64,000 nt of DNA from Rhodospirillaceae bacterium (GCA_028819475.1 JAPPLJ010000036.1:62001-126000); one strand, 5' to 3'. Positions 31,548 to 41,613 are shown, numbered from the stretch's first letter. Numbers and translations are program-made. The notes: generated by a model not told the origin, from the letters alone.

Positions 31548-34500
31548 TCAGGCTGCCGTCCGCCCGGCAGCGGCGCGGCGGCCCCCATCGCCCGCGAACA
31601 GCACATAATAGAGGACCGGCGCCGCCACCAGCGTCAGGAGCGACGCAAAGGCCAGTCCGCTCATGATCGTCACCGCCATCGAAACGAAGAAGGCGTCGGT
31701 CAGCAGTGGCGTCATGCCGAGGATCGTCGTCGCCGCCGCCAGGACGACCGGGCGCAGGCGCGACGTGCAGGCGGTCTCGATGGCCTGCTTCAGCGCCTCG
31801 CCGCCGCGGCGGACGCGGTCGATTTCGTCAACCAGCACGATGCCGTTCTTGATCAGCATGCCGGAGAGGCTGAGCAGCCCGAGCAGGGCGGTAAAGGTGA
31901 AGGGCAGGCCGGTCCCCAGCAGCCCGATCACCACCCCGTTCACCGCCATCGGAACCAGCAGCCAGATGATGAGCGGCTGGCGCAGGGCGTTGAACAGGAG
32001 GATCGAGATCAGGACCATGACGATGAAGCTGAGCGGCAACTTTCCTGCCAGGCTGGATTGCGCATTGCCCGACGACTCGAACTCCCCGCCCCACGCCATT
32101 CGATAGCCCAGGGGAAGCGGTATGTCCTCGACCGTCCGGCGGATCGCGGCGTGAACCTTGGCGGCGGTCGTGCCGGGCGGGATATCGGCCGAAACCGTCA
32201 GGGTTGGCAGACGGTCCCGGCGGTGTACCAGCGTGTTCTGGGCTTCGTAGGAGAAACCGTCGGTCATCTGTTCGATGGGTACGAAGGCGGAAGCCGCGGT
32301 CGAATAAACCATCTGGTCGCCCAGCCCGAGCCCGGAATCGGGGGGCAGACGCACCACGATCGGGATCAGCCGTTCGCCTTCCCGATACACGCCGGCGTTG
32401 ATGCCGTCGGTGGCGAATTTGAGCGTCGCCGCGATATCCTCGCGCGCAATCCCTGCGGCTTGCGCCCGGTCGCCGGCATAGACCGGCGAGATCGCCAGTT
32501 CCTGCTCGCGCCAGTCCATCCTGAGATGTTTCAGATCGTCCGATGCGGCGGCCATCCGCGCGATCGCCTGCTGTCCGAGGTCCCGGAGAATTTTCGGATC
32601 GCTGCCGGAAAAGCGGACCTGGATCGGATCGCCGCCGCCTGGGCCGAAGACCAGGCGCCGGGTGCGGAATTCGCCGTCCGGCAGGCTGCTGCGGGCGAAG
32701 GCCTCCAGATCGGCCTGCAATGCCGGAATCCGGTCGAGACCGCGGGCGCGGATAATGAGATGTCCGTAGCTCGGATTCGCTTTCCCGGCTGCATAGGTCA
32801 GGATGAAGCGCGATGCGCCCCGGCCGACGAAGGTCGAAACCGATTCGACATCCTCGCGTTCGGCCAGCCACGCCTCAACCTTTGCAAGATCGTCGGACAC
32901 GCGATGGATGCCGGTTCCCTGCGGCAGCTTGTAGTGAACGAAGAAGATCGGCGTGTTGGAATCCGGAAAAAACTGCTGCTTGAGCTGGGTAAATCCGAAT
33001 AGGGAAGCCGCCGTCAGCGCGACCAGGGCGGCGATTGTCAGCCAGCGTATCTTCAGCGCCCCGCGCAGGAGCGCGCCGTAAACCCGGAAGGGGAGACCGC
33101 CGTAGGCGGCCGTTTCCGCGCCGCTGCCCCGCTTGAAAAAATAGTGTCCCATCAAGGGAGTTACGGTTGCGGCAAGCACCCACGACAGCAGCAGGGAAAT
33201 GCCGATGACCGCGAACAGGGAAAACAGGAATTCGCCGGTCGAGTCCGGGCTGAGGCCGATCCCTGCGAATGCCATGATGCCGATAACGGTTGCGCCGAGG
33301 AGCGGAATCTGCGTCCTGGAGGCTGCCTCGTCCGCCGCGTCGCGCGAGGATTTGCCCCGCAGCATGGCGATCTGCATGCCTTCGGCGACGACGATGGCGT
33401 TGTCGACCAGCATCCCCATGGCGATGATCAGGCCGCCGAGCGAGATGCGTTCCATCTCGATAGAGAAGAACTTCATGAACAGCAGCGTCCCGAGGACCGT
33501 CAGCAGAAGCGTCGATCCGACGACCACCCCGGCGCGCCATCCCATGAACAGGGCGAGCACGATCGTCACGATGGCGACGGACATCGCCAGGTTCGCGAGA
33601 AAGTCGTTCGACGCTTTATCGACCACCCGGTGCTGGCGGTAGATCGGGTGCAGTTCGACGCCGACGGGAATGTCCCGCTCGAGTGCGGCGAGACGCTGCT
33701 CCACGCGCCTGCCGACGGCCACGATATTCTCGGTTGCAAGGCCTGCAATCCCGATCGTGAAGGCCTCGACCCCATCGAACCGCACGATCAGGGCGGGATC
33801 GGATTGCCGGGCGCGGCTGACCTCGGCGATATCCGCAAGATTGATCGATTCGCCGCCAACGCCGACCGAGAGACCCGCGATCTCCGAAACGGTGTCCGAC
33901 CCGGCGGGCGCCACGATGCGCGCCGTATCGGTCGATCCGGCATCGACCACGGAATTGGCGTTGGCGATCGCTGCGGCGATGGCTTGCGGCGGTACGTTCA
34001 GGTTGACGGCAAGGGCGAGGTTCGGCTCGACGAAGATCGCTTCTTCCGGGAGCCCGCTGACGGCGACGTTGGCAACGCCATCGACCGCGAGCAGTTCGCG
34101 CCGCAGAAAGGCGGCCAGCCGGTGCTTCTCCGCATCGGTAAAGCCCTCGGCGGTGACGGCGTAGTAAATGCCGAACACGTCGCCGAAGCTGTCGTTCACA
34201 CGGGGAGAGCCGACTCCCGGCGGCAAACGCCGGGCGGCATCTTCGACCCTTGCCCGAAGCCGCGTCCAGATCGCCGGAAGTTCCGAACCGTCGAACTCGG
34301 ATTTGATATACACCTCGATCAGGGATACGCCGGGCCGGTTGATCGAGGCGATCCGGTCGATCTCGCCCATCTTCTGAAGGGCCGATTCCAGAGGTTCGGA
34401 GACTTCCTCGGCAACCTGTTGCGCCGACGCCCCGGGATAACGGGTCTCGACAACCGCCTGCTTGATCGTGAAAGCCGGATCTTCCAGCCGCCCGAGGGAA

Positions 34501-34589
34501 AGGAATCCCCAGATCCCGCCCGCCAGGCAGATCAGAATGATGATCCAGACCGGAAGAGGCCGTTCGATACTGCCGCGCGCAATCCTCAC
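31548..34589 (-). CDS. RND-family efflux pump, inner-membrane subunit
   Basis: This is a 1013-residue AcrB/HAE1-type transporter with 12 expected membrane spans. The proton-relay helix [17 protein letters not shown] with adjacent acidic residues is present near residues 385-401, with TVTPLMG and [15 protein letters not shown] as the matching element of the second half. The N-terminus is [18 protein letters not shown]. It works with the adaptor encoded 9 bases upstream. No outer-membrane channel gene is adjacent, so a shared TolC-like partner is likely. Substrate unknown; lack of heavy-metal motifs argues for organic compounds. Confidence 0.93.
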   Translation of the reverse strand: MRIARGSIERPLPVWIIILICLAGGIWGFLSLGRLEDPAFTIKQAVVETRYPGASAQQVAEEVSEPLESALQKMGEIDRIASINRPGVSLIEVYIKSEFDGSELPAIWTRLRARVEDAARRLPPGVGSPRVNDSFGDVFGIYYAVTAEGFTDAEKHRLAAFLRRELLAVDGVANVAVSGLPEEAIFVEPNLALAVNLNVPPQAIAAAIANANSVVDAGSTDTARIVAPAGSDTVSEIAGLSVGVGGESINLADIAEVSRARQSDPALIVRFDGVEAFTIGIAGLATENIVAVGRRVEQRLAALERDIPVGVELHPIYRQHRVVDKASNDFLANLAMSVAIVTIVLALFMGWRAGVVVGSTLLLTVLGTLLFMKFFSIEMERISLGGLIIAMGMLVDNAIVVAEGMQIAMLRGKSSRDAADEAASRTQIPLLGATVIGIMAFAGIGLSPDSTGEFLFSLFAVIGISLLLSWVLAATVTPLMGHYFFKRGSGAETAAYGGLPFRVYGALLRGALKIRWLTIAALVALTAASLFGFTQLKQQFFPDSNTPIFFVHYKLPQGTGIHRVSDDLAKVEAWLAEREDVESVSTFVGRGASRFILTYAAGKANPSYGHLIIRARGLDRIPALQADLEAFARSSLPDGEFRTRRLVFGPGGGDPIQVRFSGSDPKILRDLGQQAIARMAAASDDLKHLRMDWREQELAISPVYAGDRAQAAGIAREDIAATLKFATDGINAGVYREGERLIPIVVRLPPDSGLGLGDQMVYSTAASAFVPIEQMTDGFSYEAQNTLVHRRDRLPTLTVSADIPPGTTAAKVHAAIRRTVEDIPLPLGYRMAWGGEFESSGNAQSSLAGKLPLSFIVMVLISILLFNALRQPLIIWLLVPMAVNGVVIGLLGTGLPFTFTALLGLLSLSGMLIKNGIVLVDEIDRVRRGGEALKQAIETACTSRLRPVVLAAATTILGMTPLLTDAFFVSMAVTIMSGLAFASLLTLVAAPVLYYVLFAGDGGRRAAAGRTAA

Positions 34590-34598
34590 GACATGGCC

Positions 34599-35639
34599 TC
34601 AGTTCGGCAGCCCCCGGAACCGGCGCACCCTGGCGCCGTCTTTCAGGGCGTTGATTCCGGCGGCAACGATTTCTTCGCCGATTTTCAGGCCTTCGATCAC
34701 CTGGAATTCGCCGTTCCTGCCGACCGCGAGCGTGACCCGCCTCGCCGCGACGACGCCTTCGTCGCCCTGGGTCTTGCGGAAGACCATCACCGAGGTGGCG
34801 CCATCGGCGGCGACGGCCACGGCCGACGCCGGAACGGCAATCCTCGAGCGGGGAAGATGCAGGCTTGCCAGGATCGTGACGGAGGAACCGGGGAGAATGT
34901 TGAGTTCGTCGGGCGGGGCCATACCCAATGTCACCCGGAAGGTCTGGCCGATCCGGGACGTTTCGGCGTTGAACTCGCGCACCTCGACCGGAAACAGCGT
35001 CTTGCTGGCAGGGAAGCGCGCGGCAATCGTGACATTCCGGTCGCGGCCCGCACGCTGGAACAATACCTCCGGAACATCGATCTCGATCCGGATTTCCGAC
35101 ATGTCGTGGAGGCGGACGACCGGCGTCCCCGCATTGACCGTCGTGAATCTGGCGACGCTGCGGCGCGCCACCAGGGCATCGAACGGTGCGTCAAGGGTGG
35201 CGTGCTTCAGGGCATATTCCGCGTTGCGCAGAGCGATTTCGGCCAGCCCGGCCTCGGTCGCCGCGTCCTCGACGCTCACCTGGCTGACCGTTTTTCCTTC
35301 CAGCTTTTTCAGACGCGCCGCGCGCCTGTGTGCCCGGTCTCTTTGCAGGCGCGCCTGCTGCAGGGCGAGCTCGAACGGTTCGAGATCGAGCTGGGCGATC
35401 ATGTCGCCGGCAGGAACGATCCGACCCTCGATCGCGGGAAACCGCACGATCTGGCCGGCTGTCTGGAAAGCGAGGTCGACGGTCTGTTTTGCCGCCACCT
35501 TGCCGAAAAAATGCCGCGTGACCCGCGTCGAAGGGGCTTCGACCGTCATCAGCTTGACGGGCCGCGGGATGTCCTGGGCCGAGACGGGAGCCGCGTACGC
35601 GACCAGAGCGGCAACGAGGACTGGCAGGCAAGGTTTCAT
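34599..35639 (-). CDS. RND efflux periplasmic adaptor protein
   Basis: This is a 346-residue membrane-fusion protein. It has a Sec signal peptide (MKPCLPVLVAALVAYAA, cleavage near VSAQ), then the adaptor layout: a biotinyl-lipoyl half GQIVRFPAIEGRIVPAGDMI, a coiled-coil hairpin between about residues 90 and 145, the second lipoyl half ATLDAPFDALVARRSV, and a beta-barrel. There is no lipobox cysteine, so it is soluble or Sec-processed rather than a lipoprotein. ATG 35639 was chosen for the signal peptide; an in-frame reading from 35840 crosses the CTTCCGG tandem repeat. It is upstream of and coupled to the pump gene. Confidence 0.9.
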   Translation of the reverse strand: MKPCLPVLVAALVAYAAPVSAQDIPRPVKLMTVEAPSTRVTRHFFGKVAAKQTVDLAFQTAGQIVRFPAIEGRIVPAGDMIAQLDLEPFELALQQARLQRDRAHRRAARLKKLEGKTVSQVSVEDAATEAGLAEIALRNAEYALKHATLDAPFDALVARRSVARFTTVNAGTPVVRLHDMSEIRIEIDVPEVLFQRAGRDRNVTIAARFPASKTLFPVEVREFNAETSRIGQTFRVTLGMAPPDELNILPGSSVTILASLHLPRSRIAVPASAVAVAADGATSVMVFRKTQGDEGVVAARRVTLAVGRNGEFQVIEGLKIGEEIVAAGINALKDGARVRRFRGLPN

Positions 35640-35760
35640 GACCGCTGCAACCGGAAAATCGCGGAGTCCAATGACGTTCGAACTTCGGGCTCCCCCATTA
35701 TAGAACGCAATTTCCGGATTCAAGCGTTGCCGACCACGAAGTCTCTTCGCCACGGCCTGT

Positions 35761-35792
35761 CCGGCTTCCGGCTTCCGGCTTCCGGCTTCCGG
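35761..35792. repeat. 7-bp tandem repeat (CCGGCTT)n
   Basis: Four full CCGGCTT units plus a CCGG remnant lie in the spacer between the divergent adaptor and amidohydrolase genes. Copy number is probably variable. There is no protein-coding role. Confidence 0.8.
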
Positions 35793-35906
35793 CCGGCATG
35801 GTACAAGGCCCCTGAACCGGCTGTTCGGCCGGCGGCGCACGCGCTACAAGCTTGCCGCTGCCGGCACCGGCGCCCCGATCCGCAACATTTCCGAAGGCCT
35901 CGCGGC

Positions 35907-37547
35907 GTGACCACCACCATCTACCCCGCGCGCAAGATCATCACCATGAACCCGGCCCGGCCGCACGCCGGCCATGTCGCGGTGCGCGACGGCCGCATCG
36001 TCGGCGCCGGCACGCTGGACGAGCTGGCGGGGTGGGGCGCTTACACGCTGGACGACCGCTTCGCCGACAAGGTGCTGATGCCCGGCCTGGTGGAAGGCCA
36101 CAGCCATACGATGGAAGGCACCCTCTGGGCCTATGTCTATTGCGGCTTCTTCGACCGCATGGATCCGGAAGGCACAGTCTGGCCCGGCGTCAAATCGATC
36201 GACGCCGTCGTGGAGCGGCTGCGCGAAGCCGCCGCCCGGCTCGAGGACCCGGCCGCGCCGCTCGCCGGCTGGTCGCTCGACGCGATCTACTACGGCGACC
36301 GGCGCGTCAGCCGGCACGATCTGGACCGGGTCTCGACCGAACGCGCTATCGGCGTGCTCAACGCCTCGGGCCATATCCTCAACGTCAACAGCATGGCGCT
36401 TGAGCTGGCCGGCCTGCTCAAGACGGGAATCGACCATCCCGGCATTCCGCTCGGCGAGGACGGCCTGCCGACCGGCGAGATGAAGGGCCCCGACGCGATG
36501 GCGCCGCTCGGCCCCCATACCGGGTTCGACCGCGACTTGCTGGCTTGCGACGAGCCCGGACTGCGCCGTTTCGCCAGGCTGTGCGTGCGCACCGGCGTGA
36601 CGACGGCGGCCGACCTCGCCAACACGCTGCCCGACGATGCGGTCGACATGATGCTGCGGGTGACCGCCGAGCCGGACTATCCGGCGCGCATCGTCGCGCT
36701 GCGCCGCTTCTATGGCGTGACGCCAGAAGAGTTGATCGACCGGGTGCTCGCCTTGCGCGACCGCAGCCAGGACAGTCTGCGCCTCGGCATTATCAAGGTG
36801 GTGGCAGACGGCTCGATCCAGGGCTTTTCGGCGCGGCTGCGCTGGCCGGGCTACTACAACGGGGCGCCGGAAGGGCTTTGGTACATCCCGCCGGAACACC
36901 TGCTCGAAATCTACGAGCGCGCCATGGCGGCGGGCGTGCAGGTCCACACCCACACCAACGGCGACGAAGCGACGGCGCTGGCGCTCGATTGCGTCGAGGC
37001 GGCGCTGCGCAGGCATCCGTCGCCGGACCATCGCTTCACACTGCAGCATTGCCAGCTTGCCGACGCCGCCCAGTTCCGCCGCATGGCGAAACTCGGCATG
37101 TGCGTGAACCTGTTCCCGAACCACCATTTCTACTGGGGCGACCAGCATCACGGCATCACCGTCGGGCCGGAGCGCGCCGAGCGGATGAACGCCTGCGCGA
37201 CGGCGCTCGCCTCCGGTGTGCCGCTCGCCATCCATTCCGACGCCCCGGTCACGCCGCTCGGTCCGCTGTTTACCGCCTGGTGTGCGGTCAACCGGCGCAC
37301 GGCGACCGGCCGGACCCTTGGCGAGCACGAGCGGATCGGCGTCGCCGACGCCCTGCGCACGATCACCCTGGGCGCGGCCTACACCTTCAAGCTCGACGGC
37401 GAGATCGGCTCAATCGAAACCGGCAAGCGCGCCGATTTCGCCGTGCTTGAGGACGATCCCGAGACCGTTGGCGGCGAGGCCCTGAAGGACGTGCGCGTCT
37501 GGGGCACGGTGCAGGGCGGCCGTATCTTTCCGGCGGCCGGCATCTAG
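35907..37547 (+). CDS. Metal-dependent amidohydrolase, YtcJ-like
   Basis: This 546-residue protein belongs to the amidohydrolase-3 superfamily. The first metal-binding HxH motif is VEGHSHTMEG (His65 and His67). Further metal or catalytic positions appear as VHTHTNGDEA, FTLQHCQ and IHSDAPVTPLG, with a final SIETGKRADFAVLEDDP segment typical of the family. Members hydrolyse C-N bonds in ring or chain amides; the substrate is unknown. GTG 35907 with GAAGG upstream was chosen. The long open reading upstream is antisense to the RND genes. It precedes the CobW-type gene by 2 bases. Confidence 0.88.
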   Translation: MTTTIYPARKIITMNPARPHAGHVAVRDGRIVGAGTLDELAGWGAYTLDDRFADKVLMPGLVEGHSHTMEGTLWAYVYCGFFDRMDPEGTVWPGVKSIDAVVERLREAAARLEDPAAPLAGWSLDAIYYGDRRVSRHDLDRVSTERAIGVLNASGHILNVNSMALELAGLLKTGIDHPGIPLGEDGLPTGEMKGPDAMAPLGPHTGFDRDLLACDEPGLRRFARLCVRTGVTTAADLANTLPDDAVDMMLRVTAEPDYPARIVALRRFYGVTPEELIDRVLALRDRSQDSLRLGIIKVVADGSIQGFSARLRWPGYYNGAPEGLWYIPPEHLLEIYERAMAAGVQVHTHTNGDEATALALDCVEAALRRHPSPDHRFTLQHCQLADAAQFRRMAKLGMCVNLFPNHHFYWGDQHHGITVGPERAERMNACATALASGVPLAIHSDAPVTPLGPLFTAWCAVNRRTATGRTLGEHERIGVADALRTITLGAAYTFKLDGEIGSIETGKRADFAVLEDDPETVGGEALKDVRVWGTVQGGRIFPAAGI

Positions 37548-37549
37548 CC

Positions 37550-38491
37550 ATGGCGCCCGGCGGCAAACGGGGCGGCCCGCTGCCCGTGACCGTCATCGGC
37601 GGCTATCTCGGCGCCGGCAAGACGACCCTGGTCAACGCCATGCTGCGCCAGGCCGGCGGGCGTCGGCTCGCCATCATGGTCAACGAGTTCGGTGCGCTGC
37701 CGATCGACAGCAGCCTGGTCGAGGCGGCGGACGACCGGATCGTCAGCCTGACCGGCGGCTGCGTCTGCTGCAGCTACGGCGAGGATATGGTGTCCTCGCT
37801 CGCCATGCTGGCGGCGCTCGAGCCCCGGCCGGACCATGTGCTGCTCGAGGCGAGCGGCGTCGCCTTTCCGGGCGCGATCGCCGGGACCGTCGGGCTGCTT
37901 GCGGATTTCGCGCTGGACGGCACGGTCGTGCTGGCCGACGCCGAAACCGTGCGCCGCCGCACCGCGGACCGCTATGTCGGCAGTACGATCCGGCAACAAC
38001 TTGCGCAAGCCGATCTGATCCTGCTCAACAAGTGCGACCTGGCGGACGACCCCGAGGCCGTCGAGGCCTGGCTGGGCGAAGCTGCGCCGGTCGCCCGGAT
38101 CGTCCGGGCGGAGCGGGCCGATGTGCCGATCGACGTCGTGCTGGGAGCCCGGCCGGACAATGCCGCAGTCCGTGCCGACGGCCGGTTCCGGGATCACACC
38201 GCCGGGTATGTCGCTGCCGAACTCGATCCGCCGGCCGGCGCCGATCCGGAAGCGCTCGCCCGCCTGCTGGCCGACCCGGCGCACCGCCTGTTGCGGGCCA
38301 AGGGTTTCGTCCGGCGGGCGGACGGCGCAATGGCCGCCATCCAGGTCGTCGGCAGCCGCTGGACGGTCTCGGAAGCGCCGCCCGAAGCGCCCGTCGGCCT
38401 CGTCTGCATCGGTATGAAGGAGCAGGCCGATCCCTCGGCGATCCGGCGGGCGATCAGGGAAGCCGAAGCCGGCACGCCGGCTTTCGGCTGA
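37550..38491 (+). CDS. CobW/G3E-family GTPase (metallochaperone type)
   Basis: This 313-residue GTPase has the G1 loop GGYLGAGKT at about 17-25, the metal-binding CxCC signature GGCVCCS (Cys71, Cys73, Cys74), and the base-recognition motif NKCD near residue 163. A shortened CobW C-terminal domain follows. G3E proteins insert or deliver metals such as Zn, Co or Ni to client enzymes. Being 2 bases downstream of a metal-dependent amidohydrolase gene, it may load that enzyme's metal site; this is inference. Confidence 0.9.
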   Translation: MAPGGKRGGPLPVTVIGGYLGAGKTTLVNAMLRQAGGRRLAIMVNEFGALPIDSSLVEAADDRIVSLTGGCVCCSYGEDMVSSLAMLAALEPRPDHVLLEASGVAFPGAIAGTVGLLADFALDGTVVLADAETVRRRTADRYVGSTIRQQLAQADLILLNKCDLADDPEAVEAWLGEAAPVARIVRAERADVPIDVVLGARPDNAAVRADGRFRDHTAGYVAAELDPPAGADPEALARLLADPAHRLLRAKGFVRRADGAMAAIQVVGSRWTVSEAPPEAPVGLVCIGMKEQADPSAIRRAIREAEAGTPAFG

Positions 38492-38500
38492 TTCAGCGTC

Positions 38501-38713
38501 TCACCACTCTTCGTCGGTCCGCAGCGACAATAACTGAACCCGCTCCAGGATTGGGTCGAGCGCCGAAGCGGATTCGTCTTCGCCGTAAACCGCGTTGAGC
38601 ATTTCCGTCACGCTTTCAGCGCGATCGGGACGATGGACCGGAATATGGCGAACGGCCTGAGAGGCTGTCTGCCGACCCCGTCTGCGGACCGGTTTTCCGT
38701 TGCGCCTTTTCAT
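38501..38713 (-). CDS. Small basic protein of unknown function
   Basis: This is a 70-codon frame beginning MKRRNGKPVRRRGRQ and ending LSLRTDEEW. The N-terminus is strongly basic and the C-terminus acidic and helical, a shape seen in small DNA-binding antitoxins and in unclassified regulators. No toxin gene is adjacent. It lies 29 bases after the CAP-domain gene on the same strand and could be co-transcribed. It may be a spurious frame. Confidence 0.4.
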   Translation of the reverse strand: MKRRNGKPVRRRGRQTASQAVRHIPVHRPDRAESVTEMLNAVYGEDESASALDPILERVQLLSLRTDEEW

Positions 38714-38742
38714 CCGGCCTGTATGGGGACCCGCGCCCCGCC

Positions 38743-39387
38743 TCAGGAAACCACCTCGCGGATCACGCAGCCGGGCGGCCGGCGCATCCTGGTGCGCTTG
38801 CTGCGTTCGGTCAGTTCCGCTCCCGCAGTCGGGTAGGTCCGCTCCCAGGTCATGGCGGAACTCGGCTGCGCCAGCTTGACGACCCACCAGTGCTTGTAGC
38901 GCCCGCGCGGCGAATCCGGCGTGTGGAGATAGGCGGCGCCGGCGTGGAGATAGACTTTCCGCAACAGCGCGTAACGGTGGCAGGGGCTCGCCTTCAGATT
39001 GGCGACCGCGCCGCGGGCGGTGATCTGCCCGGCCGACAGGGTCTCGCCGACCTCGACCCAGTCGTAGCCGGTCCGCGCCACCCGCCCGCTGGGCGACGAG
39101 CCGTCGCTGCCGGCGTGGTAGAAGCGCCAGTTGTTCCGGAAATCCAGCGCCTTGTCGTTGGCGGCCTTCATCACATGCGCTTCGAGTATGACCGGCGGCA
39201 GGCCGTTGGCCGTGCGGAATTCGTTGACGATCCGGATGACCATCTGGGCATGGCGCATCTGTTCCGGCGCTGGATCGGCGACCCGGGCATCGCTGCGGTT
39301 GAATTCGGCCGTTCTGGTCCCGGTGCATCCACCGAGGGCCAGGGCGCAGAGGAGGAAAGAGGCGATAAGCGAATTCGGTTTTTTCAT
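38743..39387 (-). CDS. CAP-domain lipoprotein
   Basis: This predicts 214 residues with a lipobox (LALGGC near residue 20), so it is probably a membrane-anchored lipoprotein. The CAP/SCP (cysteine-rich secretory, PR-1) fold is suggested by MVIRIVNEFRTANGLPPV, AANDKALDFRN, a VGETLSAG element and the later HTPDSPRGRYKHWWVVKLAQP segment. Bacterial CAP proteins are poorly understood and lack a settled enzymatic role. A second CAP-like gene lies 71 bases upstream on the same strand. Confidence 0.8.
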   Translation of the reverse strand: MKKPNSLIASFLLCALALGGCTGTRTAEFNRSDARVADPAPEQMRHAQMVIRIVNEFRTANGLPPVILEAHVMKAANDKALDFRNNWRFYHAGSDGSSPSGRVARTGYDWVEVGETLSAGQITARGAVANLKASPCHRYALLRKVYLHAGAAYLHTPDSPRGRYKHWWVVKLAQPSSAMTWERTYPTAGAELTERSKRTRMRRPPGCVIREVVS

Positions 39388-39458
39388 GGCGCGCCTAAAT
39401 TAGCGGGACGGGCTGTCTGCGCAAGGCCGCATCGTCGCAGCGGCGCGCCTCGCACGCT

Positions 39459-40439
39459 TCATTGCGTGCCCGTCTCGCGGTTCCGGGGCCCGTCCGGCCC
39501 GGCGTTTTTCCCGGTCTTTTCGACGGATTCCGCGGGCTCGGCAGGCTCTGCGGGCGTTTTCGGGCAGTCCTTGCCGATGCACGGCGCCGGCTTCTTCGGC
39601 CAGTGCCGGTCGCGCCACGGGTCGGGCTCAGCCATGATCACGGTCCAGAAATGCTTGATCGGTACGCCGTGGCGCGGCGGGTTCGGATTGTGGTCGTAGG
39701 CGATCCCGACCTCGGTCATCCCGGTCAGCGTCATCTGCATCAGATGGACGGCGCTGCCCGTCCACTGCTGCATCGTGGCTTCCGCCGTCGCGCGGCCGCC
39801 GGCCAGGTTCTCGGCGATTCTCCTCCAGGTGTAGCCCTCGTCCCAGACCCGGTCGACGAGCTGGGAACAGTCCGTGCCGGTATGCTGCATCAGCGCGTGG
39901 CGGGCGATATCGAGATTGTGCCGCTTCGCCGCCACCATCAGGCGGGGTTCCAGCTTCATGGCGGTGTGGCCGCGGCGCTCGCGCACCCGGTTGATCAGGC
40001 GCAACATGCGCAGGACCTTGGCGTCGATCAGTTGCGGAAAGGCCGCATCGGCGCGCCGCGCCGCTTCCTCCCGGCCCGGACGGTCGGGAGCGCGCTTGTA
40101 TTCCTCGGTATAGACAAAGCGGTCCGGGTCGTAGGGCCGCGGAATCCGGTCGGCGCCGTGATATTTCCAGGCCTTGCATTCCAGCCGGTCGCGTCCCGGC
40201 CGCCCCGCTTGTCCGCGCGCCGCTTGCCGGCGCAGCGCTGCGTTGCGCAGCCGCGGTTTCGCCCATACGAGTTTGCTTCGGGCCGGCGCCTGCCTGTCGG
40301 CCGCCGGCACAGGCTCGGCGGCGGCCGGGACACGCGCCGCAAAACTCAGCGAAACCGCGGTTGCAAACGCGAAGACCGCTATGGCGGCCGCATGCCCGCG
40401 CCGGGCGGCGGACTGGCGGTCCCGGCGGCCGGGTCTCAT
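39459..40439 (-). CDS. Exported CAP-domain protein with proline-rich tail
   Basis: This predicts 326 residues. A signal peptide follows a basic start (RRGHAAAIAVFAFATAVSL, cleavage near AARVPAAA). After a basic, low-complexity stretch of about 70 residues comes the CAP-like domain: MLRLINRVRERRGHTAMKLEP, AAKRHNLDIARHALMQHTG, RIAENLAGGRATAEA and KHFWTVIMAEPD. The tail is a run of PAEPAEPAES followed by charged residues. The start ATG at 40439 overlaps the stop of the Mrp gene. It may have arisen by duplication from, or with, the neighbouring CAP lipoprotein. Confidence 0.8.
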   Translation of the reverse strand: MRPGRRDRQSAARRGHAAAIAVFAFATAVSLSFAARVPAAAEPVPAADRQAPARSKLVWAKPRLRNAALRRQAARGQAGRPGRDRLECKAWKYHGADRIPRPYDPDRFVYTEEYKRAPDRPGREEAARRADAAFPQLIDAKVLRMLRLINRVRERRGHTAMKLEPRLMVAAKRHNLDIARHALMQHTGTDCSQLVDRVWDEGYTWRRIAENLAGGRATAEATMQQWTGSAVHLMQMTLTGMTEVGIAYDHNPNPPRHGVPIKHFWTVIMAEPDPWRDRHWPKKPAPCIGKDCPKTPAEPAEPAESVEKTGKNAGPDGPRNRETGTQ

Positions 40440-41584
40440 CGGATGACGATTTTCGGCGCCGGTTTCGCGTCGTTCGCACCGGCGTCCAGCCGGTCGAGGA
40501 TCTGCACGGCGATTTCGCGATAGGCCGTTGCGTGCGGGCCGTCCGGTTCCGCGGCCACGATCGGCCGGCCGCCGTCCGACGTTTCGCGGATCGCGATGTC
40601 GAGGGGAATCTCGCCCAGGAAGGGGACGCCGAGACGCTCCGCCTCCCGCCGTGCGCCGCCGTGCGAGAAGACATCGCTGCGCTCGCCGCAATGCGGGCAC
40701 TGGAAATAACTCATATTCTCGACGATGCCGAGCACCGGGACATCGACCTTGCGGAACATGTTCAGCCCCTTGCGCGCATCGAGCAGGGCGATGTCCTGGG
40801 GCGTCGAGACGATGACGGCGCCGGCGAGCCGTGCGGTCTGGGCCAGCGTGAGCTGCGCATCGCCGGTGCCGGGCGGCATATCGACGACCATGACGTCGAG
40901 CGCCCCCCAGTCGACGTCCTGCAGGAGTTGCTGCAGCGCGCTCATGACCATGGGGCCGCGCCAGATCATGGGCGTTTCCTCATCGACCAGGAATCCCATG
41001 CTCATCAGCTTGACGCCGTGGCCGACCATCGGGTCCAGCACCTTGCCGTCGGCGGTGGTCGGCTTGCCGCGGACGCCCATCATGCGCGGCATCGAGGGGC
41101 CGTAGATGTCGGCGTCGAGCAGGCCGGTCCGGGCGCCTTCGGCCATCAGGGCGAGCGCCAGGTTGGCGGCCGTCGTCGACTTGCCGACGCCGCCCTTGCC
41201 CGACGCGACGGCGATGATCGAGCCGACCCGATCCGCGCCGCCGCCCTTGGGCGCCGGGGCGTTTGCACCGGCGGGGGCGCCTGCGGCGGGGCCGGCTCCC
41301 GCGCCGTCGGCCGGCCCGCCTGCCCGAGGTGCGGAACTGTGGGCGGTCAGCACCGCGGTGACCGAGGTGACGCCGTCGAGCGCGAAGACCGCCTGCTCGG
41401 CCGCCTTGCGCAACGGCTCGGCAGAAGCGCCGCGCTCGGCCGCCACCTCGATGGAGAAGCCGACGTTGCCGTCCTTGATCGTCAGCCCGCCGATCATGCC
41501 GAGGGATACCAGGTCCTTGCCCTGTTCGGGATCGCGCACCCGCGCCAGCGCCTCGAGAACCTGTTCTTCGGTTATCTTCGCCAT
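40436..41584 (-). CDS. apbC: Mrp/ApbC-type Fe-S cluster carrier ATPase
   Basis: This is a 382-residue P-loop protein that holds and transfers 4Fe-4S clusters. An N-terminal MIP18-like domain (about 1-85) precedes an Ala/Gly/Pro-rich linker and the ATPase domain with deviant Walker A SGKGGVGKST (128-137). The cluster ligand motif CPHC lies in FQCPHCGERSDVF. The ATG at 41584 has GGAG upstream; an in-frame start at 41653 is less likely. Its stop overlaps the start of the CAP-domain gene, so both may share a transcript. Confidence 0.94.
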   Translation of the reverse strand: MAKITEEQVLEALARVRDPEQGKDLVSLGMIGGLTIKDGNVGFSIEVAAERGASAEPLRKAAEQAVFALDGVTSVTAVLTAHSSAPRAGGPADGAGAGPAAGAPAGANAPAPKGGGADRVGSIIAVASGKGGVGKSTTAANLALALMAEGARTGLLDADIYGPSMPRMMGVRGKPTTADGKVLDPMVGHGVKLMSMGFLVDEETPMIWRGPMVMSALQQLLQDVDWGALDVMVVDMPPGTGDAQLTLAQTARLAGAVIVSTPQDIALLDARKGLNMFRKVDVPVLGIVENMSYFQCPHCGERSDVFSHGGARREAERLGVPFLGEIPLDIAIRETSDGGRPIVAAEPDGPHATAYREIAVQILDRLDAGANDAKPAPKIVIR

Positions 41585-41585
41585 G

Positions 41586-41613
41586 CTTGAATTCTCCGCG
41601 TTGCGCCCGATAT
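41586..41613 (+). promoter_or_regulatory. Possible heat-shock (RpoH) promoter upstream of hflKC
   Basis: CTTGAA (41586-41591) and CCCGATAT (41606-41613) are spaced by 14 bases, a close match to the sigma-32 pattern CTTGAA-N13-15-CCCGATNT. It points toward hflK but lies 282 bases from its ATG and abuts the divergent apbC start. The rest of the 311-base spacer (41585-41895) holds no gene. Confidence 0.4.

Noticed and set aside
33144-35906. A long plus-strand frame running into the amidohydrolase
   Set aside because: The part before 35907 is antisense to the RND pump and adaptor; only the stretch from GTG 35907 matches a family.
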